Origin: Apostichopus japonicus
Lineage: Eukaryota; Echinodermata; Holothuroidea; Aspidochirotida; Stichopodidae
Length of the DNA stretch: 64,000 nucleotides
Reading direction: 5' to 3'
Assembly: GCF_037975245.1 (NCBI RefSeq)
Contig: NC_092576.1
Span: 27,171,611 to 27,235,610 of the forward strand
Position numbers and translations under genes: made by a program. Below, one piece after another: positions 1 to 15,400 of the stretch (its first letter is position 1; every line of letters starts with the position of its first letter). Below the pieces are notes generated by a model. The model was not told where the DNA came from, did not search any database, and worked only from the letters and a program-made list of their open reading frames with translations.

Positions 1-3000
1 CCTAAGGATGTCACTTTATTTCCTCCTACCTAAGGATGTCACTTTATTCCCTCCTACCTAAGGATGTCACTTTATTTCCTCCTACCTAAGGATGTCACTT
101 TATTTCCTCCTACCTAAGGATGTCAATTTATTCCCTCCTACCTAAGGATGTCACTTTATTCCCTTCTACAAGAGGATGTCACTTTATTTCCTCCCACCTA
201 AGGATGTCACTTTATTTCCTCCTACCTGAGGATGTCACTTTATTTCCTCCTACCTGAGGATATCACTTTATTTCCTCCCACCTGAGGATGTCACTTTATA
301 TCCTCCTACCTGCGGATGTCACTTTATTCCCTCCTTCCTGAGGATATCACTTTATTCCCTCCTTCCTGAGGATATCACTTTATTTCCTCCTACCTGAGGA
401 TGTCACTTTTTTCCCTCCTACCTGAGGATGTCACTTTATTTCCTCCTACCTGAGGATGTCACTTTATTTTCTCCTACCTATGGATGTCACTTTATTTCCT
501 CCTACCTGAGGATGCCAGTTTATTTCCTCCTACCTGAGGATGTCACTTTATATCCTCCTACCTGAGGATGTCACTTTATTTCCTCCTACCTGAGGAAGTC
601 ACTTTATTTCCTCCTACCGGAAGATGTCACTTTATTTCCTCCTACCTGAGGATGTCACTTTATATCCTCCTACCTATGGATGTCACTTTATTTCCTCCTA
701 CCTGAGGATGTCACTTTATTTCCTCCTACCTAAGGATGTCACTTTATTTCCTCCTACCTGAGGATGTCACTTTATGGCCTCCTACCTGAGGATGTCACTT
801 TATTTCCTCCTACCTGAGGATGTCACTTTATTTCCTCCTACCTGAGGATGTCACTTTATATCCTCCTACCTGAGGATGTCACTTTATATCCTCCTACCTA
901 TGGATGTCACTTTATATCCTCCTACCTGAGGATGTCACTTTATATCCTCCTACCTAAGGATGTCACTTTATTTCCTCCTACCTGAGGATGTCACTTTATT
1001 TCCTCCTACCTGAGGATGTCACTTTATATCCTCCTACCTGAGGATGTCACTTTATATCCTCCTACCTATGGATGTCACTTTATTTCCTCCTACCTGAGGA
1101 TGTCACTTTATTTCCTCCTACCTGAGGATGTCACTTTATATCCTCCTACCTGAGGATGTCACTTTATTTCCTCCTTCCTGAGGATGTCACTTTATTTCCT
1201 CCTACCTGAGCATGTCACTTTATATCCTCCTACCTGAGGAAGTCACTTTATTTCCTCCTACCGGAAGATGTCACTTTATTTCCTCCTACCTGAGGATGTC
1301 ACTTTATATCCTCCTACCTATGGATGTCACTTTATTTCCTCCTACCTGAGGATGTCACTTTATTTCCTCCTACCTAAGGATGTCACTTTATTTCCTCCTA
1401 CCTGAGGATGTCACTTTATTCCCTCCTTCCTGAGGATGTCACTTTATTTCCTCCTACCTGAGGATGTCACTTTATTTCCTCCTACCTAAGGATGTCACTT
1501 TATTTCCTCCTACCTAAGGATGTCACTTTATTCCCTCCTACCTAAGGATGTCACTTTATTCCCTCCTACCTGAGGATGTCACTTTATTTCCTCCTACCTA
1601 AGGATGTCACTTTATTTCCTCCAACCTAAGGATGTCACTTTATTTCCTCCTACCTATGGATGTCACTTTATTTCCTCCTACCTGAGGATGTCACTTTATT
1701 TCCTCCTACCTAAGGATGTCACTTTATTTCCTCCTACCTGAGGATGTCACTTTATTTCCTCCTACCTGAGGATGTCACTTTATTTCCTCCCACCTGAGGA
1801 TGTCACTTTATATCCTCCTACCTGAGGATGTCACTTTATTCCCTCCTTCCTGAGGATATCACTTTATTCCCTCCTTCCTGAGGATATCACTTTATTTCCT
1901 CCTACCTGAGGATGTCACTTTTTTCCCTCCTACCTGAGGATGTCACTTTATTTCCTCCTACCTGAGGATGTCACTTTATTTTCTCCTACCTGAGGATGTC
2001 ACTTTATGGCCTCCTACCTGAGGATGTCACTTTATTTCCTCTTACCTGAGGATGTCACTTTATTTCCTCCTACCTGAGGATGTCACTTTATATCCTCCTA
2101 CCTGAGGATGTCACTTTATATCCTCCTACCTATGGATGTCACTTTATATCCTCCTACCTGAGGATGTCACTTTATATCCTCCTACCTAAGGATGTCACTT
2201 TATTTCCTCCTACCTGAGGATGTCACTTTATTTCCTCCTACCTGAGGATGTCACTTTATATCCTCCTACCTGAGGATGTCACTTTATATCCTCCTACCTA
2301 TGGATGTCACTTTATTTCCTCCTACCTGAGGATGTCACTTTATTTCCTCCTACCTGAGGATGTCACTTTATATCCTCCTACCTAAGGATGTCACTTTATT
2401 TCCTCCTTCCTGAGGATGTCACTTTATTTCCTCCTACCTGAGGATGTCACTTTATATCCTCCTACCTGAGGATGTCACTTTATTTCTTCCTACCTGAGGA
2501 TGTCACTTTATTTCCTCCTACCTGAGGATGTCACTTTATTTCCTCCTACCTGAGGATGTCACTTTATTTCCTCCTACCTGAGGATGTCACTTTATATCCT
2601 CCTACCTGAGGATGTCACTTTATATCCTCCTACCTGAGGATGTCACTTTATTTCCTCCTTCCTGAGGATGTCACTTTATTTCCTCCTACCTGAGGATGTC
2701 ACTTTATATCCTCCTACCTGAGGATGTCACTTTATTTCCTCCTACCTGAGGAAGTCACTTTATTTCCTCCTACCGGAAGATGTCACTTTATTTCCTCCTA
2801 CCTGAGGATGTCACTTTATTTCCTCCTACCTGAGGATGTCACTTTATATCCTCCTACCTAAGGATGTCACTTTATATCCTCCTACCTATGGATGTCACTT
2901 TATTTCCTCCTACCTGAGGATGCCACTTTATTTCCTCCTACCTGAGGATGTCACTTTATATCCTCCTACCTGAGGATGTCACTTTATTTCCTCCTACCTG

Positions 3001-6000
3001 AGGAAGTCACTTTATTTCCTCCTACCGGAAGATGTCACTTTATATCCTCCTACCTATGGATGTCACTTTATTTCCTCCTACCTGAGGATGTCACTTTATT
3101 TCTTCCTACCTGAGGATGTCACTTTATTTCCTCCTACCTGAGGATGTCACTTTATATCCTCCTACCTATGGATGTCACTTTATTTCCTCCTACCTGAGGA
3201 TGTCACTTTATTTCCTCCTACCTAAGGATGTCACTTTATTTCCTCCTACCTGAGGATGTCACTTTATTCCCTCCTTCCTGAGGATGTCACTTTATTTCCT
3301 CCTACCTGAGGATGTCACTTTATTTCCTCCTACCTAAGGATGTCACTTTATTTCCTCCTACCTAAGGATGTCACTTTATTCCCTCCTACCTAAGGATGTC
3401 ACTTTATTCCCTCCTACCTGAGGATGTCACTTTATTTCCTCCTACCTAAGGATGTCACTTTATTTCCTCCAACCTAAGGATGTCACTTTATTTCCTCCTA
3501 CCTGAGGATGTCACTTTATTCCCTCCTACCTGAGGATGTCACTTTATTTCCTCCTACCTAAGGATGTCACTTTATTTCCTCCTACCTAAGGATGTCACTT
3601 TATTTCCTCCTACCTAAGGATGTCACTTTATTCCCTCCTACCTAAGGATGTCACTTTATTCCCTCCTACCTGAGGATGTCACTTTATTTCCTCCTACCTA
3701 AGGATGTCACTTTATTACGTCCTACCTGAGGATGTCACTTTATTTCCTCCTACCTGAGGATATCACTTTATTTTGCCTCCCACCTGAGGATGTCACTTTA
3801 TATCCTCCTACCTGAGGATGTCACTTTATTCCCTCCTTCCTGAGGATATCACTTTATTCCCTCCTTCCTGAGGATATCACTTTATTTCCTCCTACCTGAG
3901 GATGTCACTTTATTTTCTCCTACCTGAGGATGTCACTTTATGGCCTCCTACCTGAGGATGTCACTTTATTTCCTCCTACCTGAGGATGTCACTTTATTTC
4001 CTCCTACCTGAGGATGTCACTTTATATCCTCCTACCTGAGGATGTCACTTTATATCCTCCTACCTATGGATGTCACTTTATATCCTCCTACCTGAGGATG
4101 TCACTTTATATCCTCCTACCTAAGGATGTCACTTTATTTCCTCCTACCTGAGGATGTCACTTTATTTCCTCCTACCTGAGGATGTCACTTTATATCCTCC
4201 TACCTGAGGATGTCACTTTTTATCCTCCTACCTATGGATGTCACTTTATTTCCTCCTACCTGAGGATGTCACTTTATTTCCTCCTACCTGAGGATGTCAC
4301 TTTATATCCTCCTACCTAAGGATGTCACTTTATTTCCTCCTTCCTGAGGATGTCACTTTATTTCCTCCTACCTGAGGATGTCACTTTATATCCTCCTACC
4401 TGAGGATGTCACTTTATTTCCTCCTACCTGAGGATGTCACTTTATTTCCTCCTACCTGAGGATGTCACTTTATTTCCTCCTACCTGAGGATGTCACTTTA
4501 TTTCCTCCTACCTGAGGATGTCACTTTATATCCTCCTACCTGAGGATGTCACTTTATATCCTCCTACCTGAGGATGTCACTTTATTTCCTCCTTCCTGAG
4601 GATGTCACTTTATTTCCTCCTACCTGAGGATGTCACTTTATATCCTCCTACCTGAGGATGTCACTTTATTTCCTCCTACCTGAGGAAGTCACTTTATTTC
4701 CTCCTACCGGAAGATGTCACTTTATTTCCTCCTACCTGAGGATGTCACTTTATTTCCTCCTACCTGAGGATGTCACTTTATATCCTCCTACCTAAGGAAG
4801 TCACTTTATATCCTCCTACCTATGGATGTCACTTTATTTCCTCCTACCTGAGGATGCCACTTTATTTCCTCCTACCTGAGGATGTCACTTTATATCCTCC
4901 TACCTGAGGATGTCACTTTATTTCCTCCTACCTGAGGAAGTCACTTTATTTCCTCCTACCGGAAGATGTCACTTTATATCCTCCTACCTATGGATGTCAC
5001 TTTATTTCCTCCTACCTGAGGATGTCACTTTATTTCTTCCTACCTGAGGATGTCACTTTATTTCCTCCTACCTGAGGATGTCACTTTATTTCCTCCTACC
5101 TGAGGATGTCACTTTATATCCTCCTACCTGAGGATGTCACTTTATTTCCTCCTACCTGAGGAAGTCACTTTATTTCCTCCTACCGGAAGATGTCACTTTA
5201 TTTCCTCCTACCTGAGGATGTCACTTTATATCCTCCTACCTAAGGATGTCACTTTATATCCTCCTACCTGAGGATGTCACTTTATTTCCTCCTACCTATG
5301 GATGTCACTTTATTTCCTCCTACCTGAGGATGCCACTTTATTTCCTCCTACCTGAGGATGTCACTTTATATCCTCCTACCTGAGGATGTCACTTTATTTC
5401 CTCCTACCTGAGGAAGTCACTTTATTTCCTCCTACCGGAAGATGTCACTTTATTTCCTCCTACCTGAGGATGTCACTTTATATCCTCCTACCTATGGATG
5501 TCACTTTATTTCCTCCTACCTGAGGATGTCACTTTATTTCCTCCTACCTGAGGATGTCACTTTATATCCTCCTACCTATGGATGTCACTTTATTTCCTCC
5601 TACCTGAGGATGTCACTTTATTTCCTCCTACCTAAGGATGTCACTTTATTTCCTCCTACCTGAGGATGTCACTTTATTCCCTCCTTCCTGAGGATGTCAC
5701 TTAATTTCCTCCTACCTGAGGATGTCACTTTATTTCCTCCTACCTAAGGATGTCACTTTATTTCCTCCTACCTGAGGATGTCACTTTATTCCCTCCTTCC
5801 TGAGGATGTCACTTTATTTCCTCCTACCTGAGGATGTCACTTTATTTCCTCCTACCTAAGGATGTCACTTTATCTCCTCCTACCTAAATATGTCACTTTA
5901 TTTCCTCCTACCTAAGGATGTCACTTTATTTCCTCCTACCTAAGGATGTCACTTTATTTCCTCCTACCTGAGGATGTCACTTTATTTCCTCCTACCTGAG

Positions 6001-6303
6001 GATATCACTTTATTTCCTCCCACCTGAGGATGTCACTTTATATCCTCCTACCTGAGGATGTCACTTTATTCCCTCCTTCCTGAGGATGTCACTTTATTTC
6101 CTCCTACCTAAGGATGTCACTTTATTTCCTCCTTCCTGAGGATGTCACTTTATTTCCTCCTACCTGAGGATGTCACTTTATATCCTCCTACCTGAGGATG
6201 TCACTTTATTTTCTCCTACCTGAGGATGTCACTTTATGGCCTCCTACCTGAGGATGTCACTTTATTTCCTCCTACCTGAGGATGTCACTTTATTTCCTCC
6301 TAC
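1..6303. repeat. 28-bp minisatellite, ~225 copies, derived from an ILVBL exon-donor junction
   Basis: The plus-strand unit is cctcctacctgaggatgtca followed by ctttattt. On the minus strand each unit carries ACATCCTCAG|GTAGGAGG, nearly identical to the end of the ILVBL exon at 6304 and its donor. Variants include ctaagg, ctatgg, ccggaag and ttcctgagg; the last destroys the donor GT. Marked variants (tatggcctcc near 774, 2007, 3941 and 6238; ccggaagatg repeatedly) recur in blocks about 1.9 kb apart, so the array also grew by larger segmental duplications. The array reaches the left edge, so its full length is unknown. No coding potential is credible. Confidence 0.95.
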
Positions 6304-6441
6304 ATGAGGATGTAAGCTGCGCTGCCTACAAAGTCCCCTCCGTCAGCTACTATGATGCTCTCCTCGTCCATCGCCTCCTCCACCTGGTAGAGGACCTTAA
6401 GAGGATTGAGGAAATGATTCACTTTATCTTCAGCTTTCTTC
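6304..6441 (-). CDS. ILVBL: ILVBL exon ([13 protein letters not shown]), last exon in window
   Basis: 138 nt, from phase 2 to phase 2, with acceptor ATATTCCAG. It encodes [19 protein letters not shown] and [20 protein letters not shown], the start of the ThDP-binding PP domain. The donor reads CTCAT|GTAGGAGG. The last ~9 exonic bases and the donor form the core of the 28-bp unit that fills 1-6303; most repeats have CTCAG|GTAGGAGG, a better donor than the authentic one. Confidence 0.9.
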
Positions 6442-9400
6442 CTGGAATATTAAAACCAAACTACAGCGATTAACGCTTAAATACGCTAAAAAGTCATCAG
6501 GCGCGTAGCCAAGGGGGGGGGTGTGGGGGATGGGGCGAGTCCCCCTTGAGCATTTTTGTTGTTGTAAGTTTTTATGATATCCCTAGTAATTTCAAACTAG
6601 AAAATGCTTAGATGCAACTTGCAAGGCCTGGGAAGTGCCATTTTCAGCGATCTGGGAGGCATTTTCGGCCCAAATTTTCTTGTTTGATTCGCGCCAACTC
6701 ATGGTGGTGATACGCTTAGATAGTTTCCAATGCTGAATCTACGGCTCCGATAATTCGCCTACAGGTTCGCCCCTCCATTGGCAAATTCCTCGCTACGCGC
6801 CTGAAAGTCATCTCCTACTGGATGGTAGGACGGTGCACTGTAAGTTCACAATGCTAAAAGGAACAAATGTCCTTCTGAAAAGACAATGATACCAACAAAC
6901 TCTCTGATTTTTGCTGTGTGGTTTAGTTCTACCATTAATCTTAGTGCTTTCGTTGATGGCTTCATCAGCTTTCCACTAGATCGACGCAGATTTTGACGTG
7001 GATCTATAACTTGTCAAGTTGAGAATGTGACAAAAGATTAAAAGGAAGAAACCAGTAATTGTGGTTGATAATGAATTGTGAAAGTGATTCAGATTACAAA
7101 TATTTCCTTTTCAACTTTTTTATCTTTGGGATGTTTACATTCAATTTGTATCGCTGTATTAATTGGTACTGTATTTGCAGTGTGCAAAAAGTAATATGAA
7201 CACAATATAACCTCCATTTACTTTTCAATATTTTATAAATGGCAAAACTACACTGGAGACTGCATGTTAAGGCTAGCTTCATTCATACCGACCACATGGT
7301 CTTGTCAACACATTCCCATATCTCTCAAAACAGGCAAAACTTTCAAGACAGGCAAAATCAAATTTGTATCAACCTTTGAGATCTTGTGAACACATCCAGC
7401 CAATTATTACATCATTATATATGTCACAGTTAAGTATCTCTTTTAGTATCATTTAGTTCATTTTTGGTAATTTTAAAACTCATATTTTTTTTTCAACGAT
7501 AAAAGTTTGAAAAGAGACCTAGGCTCTGACTCGACGCTGAAATAAAAGGAAAAATTATACAGAAGGAAAATGCCCAAGAAAGCGGCTGGACATTCAGACT
7601 AACGACTTGAATCACACTTAACAACTCCATCCCCCCCACCTCTGACCCCCACCCTTCCATTGAGGCTGTGACCATTTGATCATGGTGGTAACAGGCCAAG
7701 GACAGTCCTCCAACAGAAGCGAGAGAGATCCCGTTTCTTGGAGCAATTTTCAGATATTTTACGGAGTTGACTTACAAGTTCAACGTTTCCTTCTCTTCGT
7801 CTCTGGCCTTCAACGATTGTATCCACTCGCTGCTACAGTTGAATCCTGTCAGACCCTTGGATACCTCCAGCAAGAAGGAATCTACATCAGCCTGAACTGC
7901 CAGGGCCGGTCTCCACATGACACCGGCATTCTGAACAACAATAATAACAACAGAAATAAAGATCAATTAAAATTAGACAATTGATTAGAAATTAGAAAAT
8001 TAATATACTATGAATGACAGGAAACTGGTAGATTGGCCACAAGAGCCAGTTGGGACAATTTCTTCATGCTAATAGATAGAAACATGAATATTCATACCAT
8101 ATATCCATGTCTCTGAATATGCATAGAGAGTCCTCTAAATGTGATGAATATGTACATACTTACAAGAAGAAGTTGACTCTTGTTTCTGTTGACAGCTATT
8201 ATCTTGGATCGTTTACTGAGTTAAACACACACATGAATAAATATATCTATGTCTCTGAATATGCATAGAGAGTCCTCTAAATGTAATGAATATGTATATA
8301 CTTACAAGAAGAAGTTGACTCTTGTTTCTGTTGACAGCTATGATCTTGGATCGTTTACTGAGCACTTGACCGTAGTTAAGTCTGAAGTCGGGAACAGCAC
8401 CTGGGAAGTGGGAGACATTTCAAAAAAGGTGGTTGAATGCCTTGGAAGCACAGCACATAAGTGAACCACTGGTGGAAGGGTTCTCAAATTCATCACAGAT
8501 AGGGTCTCATTGGGGGTGCGTGCAGTGCGAGAATGTTACCAGTTAATAGGCTGGGGTAGATAGGTGTGCATAGGTACAGGTCGGTGAGGGGTGAAGTAAG
8601 TCAGAGTAGATACCAGTCACTTCACCCAACTCTAGTCATTTTGCTGGTGATTTCTCTGACCGGAGTCTGGTCGTCGAATAGTCGGTTTCCGAATTACCTC
8701 ACCGGGAAGAATTTTACAAGGTTCTCCCTATCGTATTACTCTTGATATTCAGAGTTTGGCAAATGCCTTGTCGAAACAATGCAAACACGTCTCATGAGAA
8801 ATCAGATTTTAAAGAAACAAGAGAGAAACGCCAAAAGGGTTTTCCAAGGAAAATGTTGAAAAGGAAAGATGACAACCTGACGATAATTTGCATATTGTAT
8901 CTACAAGCGATCTGATTTGTTACTGATATACTAATATATACCATTAAACAGTAAACCTTCAAGAATGTTGTAAGTGTACAGGTTTTATATTACAACTCCT
9001 GCTACAGTCTTAAAATAAGGAAACTTTCAATATCATCTCCAAACCAGCACTTTTGTATGTAGTACATTTTAAGGCACATTTTATATGTAGCATATTTTAA
9101 TGCACATTTTGTGTGTAGCATATTTTAATGCACATTTTGCATGTAGCATATTGTAATACACATTTTGTATGTATTATATTGTAATGCATTTTGTATGAAG
9201 CATTTTGTAATGCACATTTTGTATGGAGTATATTTTAACGCACATTTCGTATGTAGTATATTTTAATGCACATTTTGTATGTAGTATATTGTAATGCACA
9301 TTTTGTATGTTGTATATTGTAATGCACATTTTATATGTAGAATATTGTAATGCACATTTTGTATGTAGTACACTTTAATACACCTTTTGTATGTAGCATA

Positions 9401-12400
9401 TTGTATTGCACATTTGGTATGTATCATATTGTAATGCAAAATTTGTATGTAGTATATTGTAATGCACATTTTGTATGTAGCATTTTGTAATGCAAATTTT
9501 GTATGTAGTATACTGTAATCAAATTTTGTATGAAGTACATTTTAATGCACATTTTGTATGTAGTATATTTTAATGCACAGTTTGTATGTAGTACATTTTA
9601 ATGCACAATTTGTATGTAGCATATTGTTATGCACATGCAATATATTTTATATATTTTGTATGTATCATATTGTAATGCACACTTTGTATGTAGTATATTT
9701 TATTGCACATTTTATATGTAGCATATTGTAATGCACATTTTGTATGTAGTACATTTTAATGCACATTTTGTATGTAGTATATTTTAAGGCACATATTAAA
9801 TTCAGCATATTTTAATGCACATTTCGTATGAAGCATATTTTAATGCACATATTAAATGCAGCATATTTTAATGCACATTTTATATGTATCATATTGTATT
9901 GCACATTTGGTATGTATCATATTGTAATGCACAATTTGTATGTAGTATATTGTAATGCACATTCTATATTCAGCACATTGTAACACACATTTAGTATGTA
10001 GTACATTTTAATGCACATTTTGTATGTTGCACATTGTTATGCACATGCAATATATTTTATATATTTTGTATGTATCATATTGTACTGCACATTTTGTATG
10101 TATCATATTGTATTGCACATTTGGTATGTATCATATTGTAATGCACAATTTGTATGTAGTATATTTTAATGCACATTTTGTATATAGCATATTGTTATGC
10201 ACATTTGGTATGTATCATATTGTAATGCACATTTTGTATGTAGCATATTGTAATGCACATTTTGTATGTAGCATTTCGTAATGCACATTTTGTATGTAGA
10301 ATATTGTAATGCACATTTTGTATGTAGTATATTTTAATGCACATGTAAATGCAGCATATTGTAATGCACATTTTGTAGTTATGCACATGCAATATATTTT
10401 ATATATTTTGTATGTATCATATTGTATTGCACATTTGGTATGTATCATATTGTAATGCACAATTTGTATGTAGTATATTTTAATGCACATTTTGTATGTA
10501 GCATATTGTTACTGTATGCACATGCAATATATTTTATATATTTTGTATGTATCATATTGTATTGCACATTTCATATGTATTATATTTTATTGCACATTTT
10601 GTATGTAGCATATTGAAAACTGGTTGTTGTCCCTCACTTTTCAAGACTACAAAATTTTGCACTGATGGTCAGGAAGCAATGACAAGTTTTTAAGGCTCCA
10701 ACAACATGCAATTCGACATACAAAAACCCAAAATTAAGTTGCACTAAACCTCAACGTCGCAATTTTGGCCCAATTTTCAAGGTCATATTTTCTCCAAAGA
10801 ACAAGAGTCGAATCCAAGAGGTGACATGCCGAGAGATACTGAAGATTTGATGATTTGAAAAATGAAAAGTCTACTCACCGGCTAAAATAACCACATCTGC
10901 TTCTTTCAGAGCATCCCTCCTTCTCTGACGGATATGTAGAGGACTGTTCCTTCCAAGCATGCCTCTGGTCATACCGCCCAAGAAGCATGGTATACCCATC
11001 GCCTGTTAAGGATTCAAATGTTGAATGTTAATTTTTAGGGGGCGATGCTGCACAGAGTAAATACCAAACAAAAATTATAACACTTTCTAAATTTTTTCTC
11101 CAAAATTGTTTCTCCCATTTTATCATTGCATTTCATTTTTTTTTCATTTTCATATATTATGTTCATTTCAAGGATAAAGAAAGCCATAGCAACGAAACAG
11201 AATGCAGTTGCTATGGTGACATTGCATGCCTGTTAACACACGTGTGTGAAAAATGATCGTCACCTCTAGTGCTTTCCTGAGCTCGTCGACTGGAGTTGGA
11301 GGTAAGATGGCTTGACTACCGAGGATGATAAGAGGTTTCTTCGCACGACTGACTAATTCTACAGCTTGCTGTACTGTAAAGACAGGGAAAGAAATGAGTA
11401 TGTGAAAGTCTATAGTCCAACCCTCTGATTTATCCAAAATCTATATATCAATACTACTGACTGACTAATTCTACAGCTTGCTAAACTGTAAATATAGGAA
11501 GAGAAATGAGTATGTGAAAGTCTATAGTCCAACACTCTGATTTATCCTAACTCTATATCAATACTACTGACTGACTAATTCTACAGCTTGCTGTACTGTA
11601 AAGATAGGGAAAGAAATGAGTATGTGAAAGTCTATAGTCCAACACTCTGATTTATCCTAACTCTATATATCAATACTACTGACTGACTAATTCTACAGCT
11701 TGCTGTACTGTAAAGATAGGGAAAGAAATGAGTATGTGAAAGTCTATAGTCCAACCCTCTGATTTATCCTAACTCTATATCAATACTACTGACTGACTAA
11801 TTCTACAGCTTGCTGTACTGTAAAGATAGGAAAAGAAATGAGTATGTGAAAGTCTATAGTCCAACACTCTGATTTATCCTAACTCTATATATCAATACTA
11901 TTGACTGACTAATTCTACAGCTTGCTGTACTGTAAAGATAGGAAAAGAAATGAGTATGTGAAAGTCTATAGTCCAACACTCTGATTTATCCTAACTCTAT
12001 ATATCAATACTACTGACTGACTAATTCTACAGCTTGCTGTACTGTAAAGATAGGGGAAGAAATGAGTATGTGAAAGTCTATAGTCCAACCCTCTGATTTA
12101 TCCTAACTCTATATCAATACTACTGACTGACTAATTCTACAGCTTGCTGTACTGTAAAGATAGGGGAAGAAATGAGTATGTGAAAGTCTATAGTCCAACC
12201 CTCTGATTTATCCTAACTCTATATCAATACTACTGACTGACTAATTCTACAGCTTGCTGTACTGTAAAGATAGGGGAAGAAATGAGTATGTGAAAGTCTA
12301 TAGTCCAACCCTCTGATTTATCCTAACTCTATATCAATACTACTGACTGACTAATTCTACAGCTTGCTGTACTGTAAAGATAGGGGAAGAAATGAGTATG

Positions 12401-15400
12401 AGTAAGTCTATAGTCCAACCCTCTGATTTATCCTAACTCTATATATCAATACTACTGACTGACTAATTCTACAGCTTGCTGTACTGTAAAGATAGGGAAA
12501 GAAATGAGTAAGTGAATGTCTATAGTCCAACCCTCTGATTTATCCTAACTCTATATATCAATACTACTGACTGACTAATTCTACAGCTTGCTGTACTGTA
12601 AAGATAGGGGAAGAAATGAGTATGTGAAAGTCTATAGTCCAACCCTCTGATTTATCCTAACTCTATATCAATACTACTGACTGACTAATTCTACAGCTTG
12701 CTGTACTGTAAAGATAGGGGAAGAAATGAGTATGTGAAAGTCTATAGTCCAACCCTTTGATTTAGCCTAACTCTATATATCAATACTACTGACTGACTAA
12801 TTCTACAGCTTGCTGTACTGTAAAGATAGGGAAAGAAATGAGTAAGTGAATGTCTATAGTCCAACCCTCTGATTTATCCTAACTCTATATATCAATACTA
12901 CTGACTGACTAATTCTACAGCTTGCTGTACTGTAAAGATAGGGGAAGAAATGAGTATGTGAAAGTCTATAGTCCAACCCTCTGATTTATCCTAACTCTAT
13001 ATCAATACTACTGACTGACTAATTCTACAGCTTGCTGTACTGTAAAGATAGGGGAAGAAATGAGTATGTGAAAGTCTATAGTCCAACCCTTTGATTTAGC
13101 CTAACTCTATATATCAATACTACTGACTGACTAATTCTACAGCTTGCTGTACTGTAAAGATAGGGAAAGAAATGAGTAAGTGAATGTCTATAGTCCAACC
13201 CTCTGATTTATCCTAACTCTTTATCAATACTACTGACTGACTAATTCTACAGCTTGCTGTACTGTAAAGATAGGGGAAGAAATGAGTATGTGAATGTCTA
13301 TAGTCCAACCCTCTGATTTATCCTAACTCTATATATCAATACTACTGACTGACTAATTCTACAGCTTGCTGTACTGTAAAGATAGGGAAAGAAATGAGTA
13401 AGTGAATGTCTATAGTCCAACCCTCTGATTTATCCTAACTCTTTATCAATACTACTGACTGACTAATTCTACAGCTTGCTGTACTGTAAAGATAGGGGAA
13501 GAAATGAAATGAGTATGTGAATGTCTATAGTCCAACCCTCTGATTTATCCTAACTGTTTATCAATACTACTGACTGACTAATTTTACATCTTGCTGTACT
13601 GTAAAGATAGGTGAAGAAATGAGTATGTGAAAGTCTATAGTCCAACCCTCTGATTTATCCTAACTCTATATATCAATACTACTGACTGACTAATTCTACA
13701 GCTTGCTGTACTGTAAAGATAGGGGAAGAAATGAGTATGTGAATGTCTATAGTCCAACCCTCTGATTTATCCTAACTCTATATCAATACTACTGACTGAC
13801 TAATTCTACAGCTTGCTGTACTGTAAAGATAGGAAAAGAAATGAGTATGTGAAAGTCTATAGTCCAACCCTCTGATTTATCCTAACTCTATATCAATACT
13901 ACTGACTGACTAACTCTACAGCTTGCTGTACTGTAAAGATAGGGGAAGAAATGAGTATGAGTAAGTCTATAGTCCAACCCTCTGATTTATCCTAACTCTA
14001 TATATCAATACTACTGACTGACTAATTCTACAGCTTGCTGTACTGTAAAGATAGGGAAAGAAATGAGTAAGTGAATGTCTATAGTCCAACCCTCTGATTA
14101 ATCCTAACTCTTTATCAATACTACTGACTGACTAATTCTACAGCTTGCTGTACTGTAAAGATAGGGGAAGAAATGAGTAAGTGAATGTCTATAGTCCAAC
14201 CCTCTGATTTATCCTAACTCTATATCAATACTACTGACTGACTAATTCTACAGCTTGCTGTACTGTAAAGATAGGGGAAGAAATGAGTATGTGAATGTCT
14301 ATAGTCCAACCCTTTGATTTATCCTAACTCTATATCAATACTACTGACTGACTAATTCTACAGCTTGCTGTACTGTAAATATAGGAAAAGAAATGAGTAT
14401 GTGAAAGTCTATAGTCCAACCCTCTGATTTATCCTAACTCTATATCAATACTACTGACTGACTAATTCTACAGCTTGCTGTACTGTAAAGATAGGAAAAG
14501 AAATGAGTATGTGAAAGTCTATAGTCCAACCCTCTGATTTATCCTAACTCTATATATCAATACTACTGACTGACTAATTCTACAGCTTGCTGTACTGTAA
14601 AGATAGGGAAAGAAATGAGTATGTGAAAGTCTATAGTCCAACACTCTGATTTATCCTAACTCTATATATCAATACTACTGACTGACTAATTCTACAGCTT
14701 GCTGTACTGTAAAGATAGGGAATGAAATGAGTATGTGAAAGTCTATAGTCCAACACTCTGATTAATCCTAACTCTATATATCAATACTACTGACTGACTA
14801 ATTCTACAGCTTGCTGTAATGTAAAGATAGGAAAAGAAATGAGTAAGTGAAAGTCTATAGTCCAACCCTCTGATTTATCCTAACTCTATATATCAATACT
14901 ACTGACTGACTAATTCTACAGCTTGCTGTACTGTAAAGATAGGAAAAGAAATGAGTAAGTGAAAGTCTATAGTCCAACCCTCTGATTTATCCTAACTCTA
15001 TATATCAATACTACTGACTGACTAATTCTACAGCTTGCTGTACTATAAAGATAGGGAAAGAAATGAGTATGTGAATGTCTATAGTCCAACCCTCTGATTT
15101 ATCCTAACTCTATATCAATACTACTGACTGACTAATTCTACAGCTTGCTGTACTGTAAAGATAGGAAAAGAAATGAGTATGTGAAAGTCTATAGTCCAAC
15201 CCTCTGATTTATCCTAACTCTATATATCAATACTACTGACTGACTAATTCTACAGCTTGCTGTACTGTAAAGATAGGGAAAGAAATGAGTATGTGAAAGT
15301 CTATAGTCCAACCCTCTGATTTATCCTAACTCTATATATCAATACTACTGACTGACTAATTCTACAGCTTGCTGTACTGTAAAGATAGGGAAAGAAATGA

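Noticed and set aside
1-6303. CRISPR array
   Set aside because: Units are directly adjacent 28-mers without unique spacers, in a eukaryotic intron, and derive from a splice junction.
11168-11437. Single 89-codon minus-strand gene
   Set aside because: It is the ILVBL exon 11264-11373 with intron read-through at both ends.
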